This document shows, in pieces, positions 57,983-64,000 of a DNA stretch of 64,000 bases; position 1 is the first letter of the stretch; each line of letters begins with the position of its first letter. The position numbers and the translations under genes were made by a program. The notes beneath the pieces are model-generated. The model saw nothing but the letters and a program-made list of their open reading frames with translations, was not told the DNA's origin and searched no databases. The stretch covers positions 94,200-158,199 of the forward strand of contig NZ_JACSWB010000164.1 in the NCBI RefSeq assembly GCF_016888135.1. The letters run 5' to 3'. The DNA comes from Leptolyngbya sp. CCY15150 (GTDB lineage Bacteria > Cyanobacteriota > Cyanobacteriia > RECH01).

Positions 57983-59932
57983 TTAGGGACGCACAAAATC
58001 CGTCGCAGGGCGGAAATTTTCCACAGGCTCACCCTGCAGCGCCCTCAGCATGAAGTCTCGCCAAATGGGAGCCACAAAACTGCCCCCCGTTGCTCCTCCC
58101 CACAGCGGTCGATAGTCATCATTGCCCATCCAGACGGCCACGGAAAGCTGGGGCACATAGCCCACAAACCAAATATCCCGTTCTGATGAGGTGGTTCCGG
58201 TCTTACCGGCGGCGGGGCGATCGAGGCGGGCAGAGGTGCCTGTGCCGCTATCAATCACGCTGCGCAACATGCTATTCAAAGACGCTGCTGCCCAAGGATC
58301 GAGCACCAACTGCGGGCGCGGTGTGTTGTCTAGCAGCACATTGCCGGCACTATCGGTGACCTGCACAATTAAGGTGGTCTCCGACTGCCAGCCATTGCTA
58401 GCAAACGTGGCATAGGCAGAGGCCATTTCTAAGGGCGTCAAATCGACGGAACCCAAAGGCAGCGAGGTCACGGGCTCAATGGGACTCGAAATCCCCAAAA
58501 TTCGAGACACTTCAATAATGCGATTAATGCCCACCTCTTGCCCTAGTTTCACGGCGGGCACATTGCGAGACATCGATAATGCCTGCCGCAGGCTCATGGT
58601 GCCGCCAAAGCTGCCATCATAATTCTGGGGGCTATACAGTTCGTTACCGTCGGGATAGCTGACCGGGCTGTCGTTAATCGTGGAATCTGGGCTGTACTTA
58701 CCGGACGCTAGAGCAGCGTAGTAAACGATCGGCTTGAAGGCAGATCCAGGCTGCCGCAGAGCCTGGGTAGCGCGATTATACTGACTTTCTCCATAATCTA
58801 CTCCGCCCACGATCGCTTTCACATAATGGGTGCGGGGATCAACGGCAGCCAGAGCAATTTGATCGGGGTAGAGACCTTGGGCCTGGAGGCGGCGGTGGTT
58901 GTCGCGGACGACCTGCTCCGCCATCGCCTGAAACTCTAGATCCACCGTGGTCTGGATGCGCATGCCGCCCCGCAGCAGTTCGTCTGAGCCAAAGCGATCG
59001 CTTAATTCTTGTACTACCGCCTCTGTGACATAGGGCGATAGACTGCGCTGGAAGGAGGTTACCTGCCCGAGGACAATAGGCTGGCTACGGGCTGCAGCTT
59101 CCTCTGCCGGGGTAATCCAGCCCAGTTGGCGCATCCGCATCAACACCACGGACTGCCGTTCCTTGGCCAACTGATAATCCACAAACGGACTATAGTCCTC
59201 GGGCGCTTGGATCAGCCCTGCCATCATCGCCGCTTCCGCCAGGGTGAGTTCAGAGGCAGATTTGTTGAAATAGCTGCGGGCTGCGGTTTCTGCCCCGTAG
59301 GAGTTATGCCCCCAATAGACCTGGTTGAGATACATCTCAAATACCTGGTCTTTCTCAAAAATTTGCTCCAGTCGCATGGCCAGCACTGCTTCCGCCAGCT
59401 TACGGCTCATGGTGCGTTCTGGGGTGAGGAAGAGGTTTTTCACCAACTGCATGGTTAGGGTTGAAGCCCCTTCCACGGTGCGCCCCTCTTCTAGGTTGCT
59501 CAAAAATGCCCGGGCCACACTGGTGGGGTTAATGCCATGGTGCTGAAAAAAGTGGCTGTCTTCAATGGCTAGCACGGCCCGTTTCAGATCGGGTGAAATG
59601 TCATTGAGGGTGACGACATCCCGGTTGGCCTCATCGTGGAGACTGTAGAGCAGGGTGCCGTTGATGTCGTAGATATAGGTGGTTTCTGCGGGAATATAGT
59701 TGCGCAGCACCCGCACATCGGGCAAGTTCCGAAAGCTCACAGCCAGCCCCACCAGCCCGCCTGCTACCACAGAACTCGTGAGCATGGTGATCCCCAAGAG
59801 GGTACCCGTTGTCACTTTCAAGACTGATCCAATGAAATCAGCCGTAGCAAGAAGCGCTGAACTGGAGCGTTTACGTCTGGCAGCCTTTCGGACAGTGTTT
59901 GAAGCCACAGGAGTTCTAGCCGTTAACGACAC
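57983..59932 (-). CDS. Bifunctional class A penicillin-binding protein
   Basis: This 649-residue enzyme polymerises and cross-links peptidoglycan. It has a cytoplasmic basic tail (KAARRKRSS), one membrane helix (about 35-70) and the transglycosylase domain with AIEDSHFFQHHGINP (Glu near 122) and GASTLTMQLVKNLFL. The transpeptidase domain has SxxK in RQPGSAFKPIVYY (near 395), SxN in SMSRNVPAVKLG and KTG in AAGKTGTTSSERDIW. All catalytic motifs are present. The frame starts with GTG without a good RBS, so the exact start is uncertain. It heads the PBP-MscS-amidase-rhomboid cluster. Confidence 0.95.
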   Translation of the reverse strand: MSLTARTPVASNTVRKAARRKRSSSALLATADFIGSVLKVTTGTLLGITMLTSSVVAGGLVGLAVSFRNLPDVRVLRNYIPAETTYIYDINGTLLYSLHDEANRDVVTLNDISPDLKRAVLAIEDSHFFQHHGINPTSVARAFLSNLEEGRTVEGASTLTMQLVKNLFLTPERTMSRKLAEAVLAMRLEQIFEKDQVFEMYLNQVYWGHNSYGAETAARSYFNKSASELTLAEAAMMAGLIQAPEDYSPFVDYQLAKERQSVVLMRMRQLGWITPAEEAAARSQPIVLGQVTSFQRSLSPYVTEAVVQELSDRFGSDELLRGGMRIQTTVDLEFQAMAEQVVRDNHRRLQAQGLYPDQIALAAVDPRTHYVKAIVGGVDYGESQYNRATQALRQPGSAFKPIVYYAALASGKYSPDSTINDSPVSYPDGNELYSPQNYDGSFGGTMSLRQALSMSRNVPAVKLGQEVGINRIIEVSRILGISSPIEPVTSLPLGSVDLTPLEMASAYATFASNGWQSETTLIVQVTDSAGNVLLDNTPRPQLVLDPWAAASLNSMLRSVIDSGTGTSARLDRPAAGKTGTTSSERDIWFVGYVPQLSVAVWMGNDDYRPLWGGATGGSFVAPIWRDFMLRALQGEPVENFRPATDFVRP

Positions 59933-60285
59933 AAGAGGTGGACGGGGGCGGAAGCTCGGAGCGCAGAAGGACTCAGAGCACGGTTGCTGCAGTCCATCAG
60001 CCGGAGGAGGAGATGGAGTTCGCAGACAGAGATGTGACGTTCCTTGATCGAAGGGGTATCACTTGCTTCTCATGGTAGCCCGCGCAGTCGGATACAAGAC
60101 AGGTGAGTTGCAGAATAAGACGATGGCGGAGAAAAATTGGTGTGATGGTCGGAGTTTTGCAATTATAGTAACTTGGCTGAGCAGTTAGGGCATTCTCCCA
60201 AAGAATTCGCACGATACTCCATCGCCTAGCCACTCCACGGGGCTCCCCCCGCCATCTGCATGGATTTTGCACCAGGACAAGAAGT
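59933..60285. other. 353-bp divergent intergenic region
   Basis: It separates the PBP and tyrS starts and should hold both promoters. I see no gene, repeat or clear promoter boxes. The tyrS leader has no T-box-like structure that I can recognise. Confidence 0.5.
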
Positions 60286-61515
60286 ATGACGACCGAGCAA
60301 TCACCCAACGAAACAGAGTCCCTGCCGTGGCTATATCGCGGCACCAGCGAAATTTTTCCAGACCAACCGGCGTCGAAGAATCCGGATGAGTCCTTGGTAC
60401 AACGTCTGCGGGAGAGCGATCGCCCCCTGCGAGTCAAGCTAGGTATTGATCCCACCGGAGCCGATATCCATCTAGGGCACAGCATTCCCGTGCGCAAACT
60501 GCGGGCTTTTCAGGATGCTGGACACACCGCTGTGTTGATCATTGGAGACTTTACCGCCCGCATTGGCGACCCATCCGGAAAATCTGACGTGCGCAAGCAG
60601 CTCACCGAGGCGGATGTGGCCCAACATGCTGCCACCTATCTCGATCAGGTGCGCCCCATTCTTGATTTTGAAACCCCTGGTCGTCTAGAAATTCGCTACA
60701 ACTCTGAATGGCTGGCAGGGCTGGATCTCTCCAAGATCCTCAACCTGCTGACCACCATGACTGTGGGGCAAATGCTGGCCAAGGAAGGCTTTGCTGAACG
60801 TTACAAAAACGCTAGTCCCATTTATCTCCATGAATTTCTCTACCCGCTGATGCAGGGCTACGATTCCGTGGCGGTGCAGGCTGATGTGGAGCTAGGCGGC
60901 ACTGACCAAAAGTTCAATATTGCTGTGGGACGAGATCTGCAGCGCCATTTTGGCATGAGACCTCAGTTTGGCCTGCTGCTGCCCATTTTGCTGGGCACCG
61001 ATGGCGTGCAAAAAATGTCCAAATCTCTCAATAACTATGTGGGTTTGCAGGAGGACGCCCTGTCCATGTATTCCAAGCTGGAAAAAACACCGGACGCGCT
61101 GATTGCCAACTATTTTGAATTGCTTACCCATCTGCCGCTGGATCAACTGCCGGAGAATCCTCGCGATCGCCAAAAATTGCTGGCGCTGGATGTGGTGCAG
61201 CAATACCACGGCGAAGCAGCGGCCCTCGATGCCCAGAAAGCCGCTCTGACCCTGGTGCAAGGGCAGGCTGCCCAAGCGGAAGCGGTGCCGGAATTTTCCT
61301 TGGCGGATGTGCAGTTTCCCGCGAAGCTGTTCTACATTCTTGGGGTCACGGGCCTGTGCAAAAGCAGCGGCGATGGTCGGCGGCAAATGCAGGGCGGTGC
61401 GGTGCGTCTCGATGGCGATCGCATTCAAGATGTCGATCTAGACTTTTCCGCCGAGGAGCTGGTGGGCAAGGTGCTGCAGGTGGGCAAAAAGCGGTTTATG
61501 CGGCTGGTGCCCTAG
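60286..61515 (+). CDS. tyrS: Tyrosyl-tRNA synthetase
   Basis: TyrS charges tRNA-Tyr. The 409-residue class I enzyme has the HIGH-type motif in [15 protein letters not shown] (near 62), the tyrosine/ATP segment [20 protein letters not shown] and the KMSKS loop in [15 protein letters not shown] (near 243). A C-terminal S4 RNA-binding domain follows ([17 protein letters not shown]). pyrF follows within 10 bp, so the two are co-transcribed. Confidence 0.96.
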   Translation: MTTEQSPNETESLPWLYRGTSEIFPDQPASKNPDESLVQRLRESDRPLRVKLGIDPTGADIHLGHSIPVRKLRAFQDAGHTAVLIIGDFTARIGDPSGKSDVRKQLTEADVAQHAATYLDQVRPILDFETPGRLEIRYNSEWLAGLDLSKILNLLTTMTVGQMLAKEGFAERYKNASPIYLHEFLYPLMQGYDSVAVQADVELGGTDQKFNIAVGRDLQRHFGMRPQFGLLLPILLGTDGVQKMSKSLNNYVGLQEDALSMYSKLEKTPDALIANYFELLTHLPLDQLPENPRDRQKLLALDVVQQYHGEAAALDAQKAALTLVQGQAAQAEAVPEFSLADVQFPAKLFYILGVTGLCKSSGDGRRQMQGGAVRLDGDRIQDVDLDFSAEELVGKVLQVGKKRFMRLVP

Positions 61516-61525
61516 GAGAATGACC

Positions 61526-62242
61526 ATGACCCTATCGCCCCAAGAGCGTGTGATTGTTGCCTTGGATGTATCCACCGAACAGGAGGCGATCGCTTGGCTG
61601 GATCGCTTGCCGGATGTCACCTTTTGGAAGGTCGGTCTGGAGCTATTCGTGAGCTGTGGCCCTGCCATTCTGGCGGAACTCAAGGCTCGCCAAAAGCGCA
61701 TCTTTCTAGACCTGAAGTTTCACGATATTCCCAACACCATGGCCGGAGCCTGTCGGGCCGCTGGTCGCTACGGTGTCGATCTGATGACCGTCCATGCGCC
61801 GGCTGGTAAAGTTGCCCTAGAACAAGCGGTGCAGGCTGCCCAGGAGGGAGCGATCGCCGCTGGATACCCCGCACCCCAGCTTTTGGCGGTAACGGTGTTA
61901 ACCAGCATCGACTCCCGCACCCTAGCGTTTGAACTGAAGGTGCCTCTAGAATTGCCGGACTATGTTCTGCAACTCACCCTGCTAGCCCAAGCAGCGGGCA
62001 TTTCCGGCATCGTTTGTTCGCCCCAAGAAGTGGAACCCCTGCGGCGATCGCTCGGTCAAGAGGTTCTACTGGTATGCCCTGGTGTCCGCCCCACGTGGGC
62101 GATCGCTGGCGACCAGCGGCGGGTGTTTACTCCCGAAGCCACGGTGCAGGCTGGAGCCGATTACCTGGTGATTGGCCGACCGATTACCGCTGCGGAGGAT
62201 CCCGTTGCAGCGTTTCAGCGCATTTGTGACGATCTAGGTTGA
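61526..62242 (+). CDS. pyrF: Orotidine-5'-phosphate decarboxylase
   Basis: PyrF converts OMP to UMP, the last step of de novo pyrimidine synthesis. The roughly 238-residue TIM barrel has [18 protein letters not shown], the catalytic Asp-Lys segment [16 protein letters not shown] and phosphate-binding CPGVRPTWA and [12 protein letters not shown]. Two ATGs are possible, 61520 and 61526. The AGGAGA at 61514 is too close to the first and well spaced from the second, which is chosen. It is coupled to tyrS. Confidence 0.96.
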   Translation: MTLSPQERVIVALDVSTEQEAIAWLDRLPDVTFWKVGLELFVSCGPAILAELKARQKRIFLDLKFHDIPNTMAGACRAAGRYGVDLMTVHAPAGKVALEQAVQAAQEGAIAAGYPAPQLLAVTVLTSIDSRTLAFELKVPLELPDYVLQLTLLAQAAGISGIVCSPQEVEPLRRSLGQEVLLVCPGVRPTWAIAGDQRRVFTPEATVQAGADYLVIGRPITAAEDPVAAFQRICDDLG

Positions 62243-62302
62243 CGATGGCTGACGATCGGCATGAACGACTCGCTCTAGTCCAAGGTTTATCCGAGGTTAC
62301 CC

Positions 62303-62905
62303 ATGGGACGTTACCTGCATACTACCCTCATCGCTTGCCTGGCGATCGCCCTCACGGGATGGCCAGCGAGATCACCCGCGATCGCTAACCCTATGCCGGA
62401 TGAACCAACCGATACGTTTATCCGGCCCGACATGGCCTGCCCCGCCGACCTCGACACCTTGACCACCCTGCTGCTGCGCGACCTGCCTAGCTATGCCAAC
62501 CGCACCAGCCAACGGGCCGCTAGTTTATTGGAGAGCGATCGCCAACAGTCCTACGTGCTGCTGGCAGAAAAACCCGACTTTGCTCCCCTCACCCTCGGCC
62601 CCGGACAGTACAATCCCACCACGGGAGCAGCGCCGCCCCAAGTCTTTTTTGTCACCCTCGAACGCCAATACACCGCTACGGAAGCCCGTCTCTTGGAGCA
62701 TTATCACTGGGTATTTCTCACCGAAACGCCTAGCGGTTGGCGCTTCGTCATGATGTTCTCCCGATTGGCAAACTATCCTGATGGGCAGCCGATCACGCCG
62801 CCCCGCGACACCAGCTACGGCGTTCTGGCTGAGGCTACTCGCCAATGGCTCAATGATTGCCGCACCGAGAATATTGCGCCCCTAGATGAGAGCGATCCGC
62901 CCTAA
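62303..62905 (+). CDS. Secreted protein of unknown function
   Basis: The 200-residue protein has an N-terminal signal peptide (TTLIACLAIALTGWPARSPA) and a mature domain of about 165 residues. That domain contains CPADLDTLTTLLLRDLPSYA, EKPDFAPLTLGPGQY and VFFVTLERQY, with two cysteines (near 50 and 190) that could form a disulfide. I do not recognise a named family, although the wording is that of cyanobacterial conserved hypotheticals. It follows pyrF by 60 bp on the same strand. Confidence 0.75.
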   Translation: MGRYLHTTLIACLAIALTGWPARSPAIANPMPDEPTDTFIRPDMACPADLDTLTTLLLRDLPSYANRTSQRAASLLESDRQQSYVLLAEKPDFAPLTLGPGQYNPTTGAAPPQVFFVTLERQYTATEARLLEHYHWVFLTETPSGWRFVMMFSRLANYPDGQPITPPRDTSYGVLAEATRQWLNDCRTENIAPLDESDPP

Positions 62906-63111
62906 TCGCCTGTCTTGCCAATCAGAACTATGAGAATCTCGGTGGGATCGGTCGCAAAGATGAGACGTTGGCTGATCGCCAGGCTCTGCCCATGCGTCCT
63001 TCTATGAACAGGCCGTAGCCCATACAATAACAACAGTTCTGGTCTGGTCAAGTCTTCTTGTCCTTCACCCGGATGAAGACAAGGCGCAAAACGTCCAGAT
63101 CCCCAGCCTGA

Positions 63112-63477
<366 letters not shown>

Positions 63478-63816
63478 TGCGTCAGGCACAACCCTACTCA
63501 CACCTAGAAAGTCGCTATCCGACCTCCTAGGCATTTTGTAACAAAAACGAAACAAACTACCCCCTGCCGCCAGCCTGATGAAACCTAGGTTCAGCGGTTT
63601 TTTCATGTCTGAACTCAAAAGCCTTGTGGAGCAAGCGCTCTGTTGTCCTGAGTCGTCCTGCTATTCTGAAGAAAAACTCAACAAACTGCCAAGAAACTTA
63701 AACCATCAACCAAGAATTATGAAGTCAACCCTTTACAAAACTCAATAATTGTCGTAATCTTAACTCATGCACTTAAACGTGCGTAACACTTTAGATACAT
63801 CTAAGCACTGATAAAT
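63478..63816. other. 339-bp intergenic region upstream of psbA
   Basis: The left part has no clear gene. The right part is AT-rich and holds the psbA promoter (63732-63760) and a leader of about 50 nt with a small dyad TTAGAT-AC-ATCTAA (63791-63804). Confidence 0.65.
63732..63760 (+). promoter_or_regulatory. psbA promoter
   Basis: TTTACA (63732-63737) and TAATCT (63755-63760) are separated by exactly 17 bp, a good sigma-70-type pair. The predicted start is near 63767, giving a leader of about 50 nt before the ATG at 63817. Confidence 0.75.
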
Positions 63817-64000
63817 ATGACCACAACTCTACAGCAGCGCGAAAGCGCCAATCTGTGGGAGCAGTTTTGTAACTGGGTCACCAGCACCGAAAACCGCCTC
63901 TATGTAGGCTGGTTCGGCGTTCTGATGATCCCCACCCTGCTCACCGCCACCATCTGTTTCATCATTGCCTTCGTGGCAGCCCCTCCCGTTGACATCGACG
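63817..64000 (+). CDS. psbA: Photosystem II D1 protein, 5' end (cut by window edge)
   Basis: Only 61 codons are inside the window: [20 protein letters not shown] and then [20 protein letters not shown], running into APPVDID. D1 binds the manganese cluster, the primary chlorophylls and QB of photosystem II in the thylakoid membrane. The N-terminus and first membrane helix are intact. The residues that separate D1 isoforms (such as position 130) lie beyond the edge, so the isoform cannot be told. Confidence 0.98.
   Translation, partial: MTTTLQQRESANLWEQFCNWVTSTENRLYVGWFGVLMIPTLLTATICFIIAFVAAPPVDID

Overview
This 64-kb window is chromosomal DNA of a cyanobacterium. Three things show it: the 5' end of psbA (photosystem II D1) at the right edge; the very frequent octamer GCGATCGC (HIP1, typical of many cyanobacterial genomes) inside and between genes; and several cyanobacteria-specific families (the CruF/CruG carotenoid pair, a PDZ/radical-SAM protein, a zinc-ribbon protein of the TIGR02652 type). 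The moderately high GC content, the large number of two-component and Ser/Thr-kinase signalling genes and the many intergenic repeats suggest a large-genome, possibly filamentous lineage (Leptolyngbya/Oscillatoria-like); this placement is an inference. I saw no rRNA, tRNA, CRISPR array, phage or intact insertion sequence.

Layout. 0-5 kb: an outer-membrane-barrel-like protein, a secreted FecR-domain protein with Arg-Pro-Asp repeats, a 631-bp intergenic repeat region, and ilvD with a clear terminator. 5-10 kb: the PDZ/radical-SAM protein, a Ser/Thr-kinase-like protein with nine WG repeats that lacks the DFG aspartate, and a membrane-anchored F420-ligase-like protein. 10-20 kb: cruF-cruG (myxol glycoside synthesis), hemC (tetrapyrroles), an MscS channel, a UbiH-like flavin hydroxylase, a YebC/PmpR regulator, a glycine-zipper exported protein and bioD. 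20-33 kb: an apparently active Ser/Thr kinase with a Pro-Glu stalk, a VOC protein, clpB, a PuuE-type deacetylase, a DUF554 membrane protein, cobD, a YyaL-type thioredoxin-fold protein, the TIGR02652-like protein and a gamma-carbonic anhydrase. 33-46 kb: a retropepsin-like lipoprotein, carA, a SpoU methyltransferase, a threonine/serine dehydratase, a photolyase, an ABC exporter, and a coupled hybrid histidine kinase / REC-PAS-GGDEF pair. 45-51 kb: purine genes purF, purL and purN, then map. 51-54.4 kb: a peroxiredoxin followed by an AT-richer, HIP1-free islet with a protein of unknown function and an exostosin-like glycosyltransferase, the latter bracketed by two decayed fragments of a DJ-1/PfpI-type gene. 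54.4-60 kb: a same-strand envelope cluster (bifunctional PBP, MscS channel, N-acetylmuramoyl-alanine amidase, rhomboid protease). 60-64 kb: tyrS-pyrF, a small secreted protein, a HIT protein, and psbA with a well-formed promoter.

Most genes are housekeeping. The most interesting items are the degenerate kinase with a WG-repeat sensor region, a low-complexity expansion inside the ATPase domain of the hybrid histidine kinase, the HIP1-free islet with its duplicated gene remnants, the four-gene wall/tension/proteolysis cluster, and repeat-type operator candidates upstream of cruF and hemC. I found no convincing complete new defence or mobile system.
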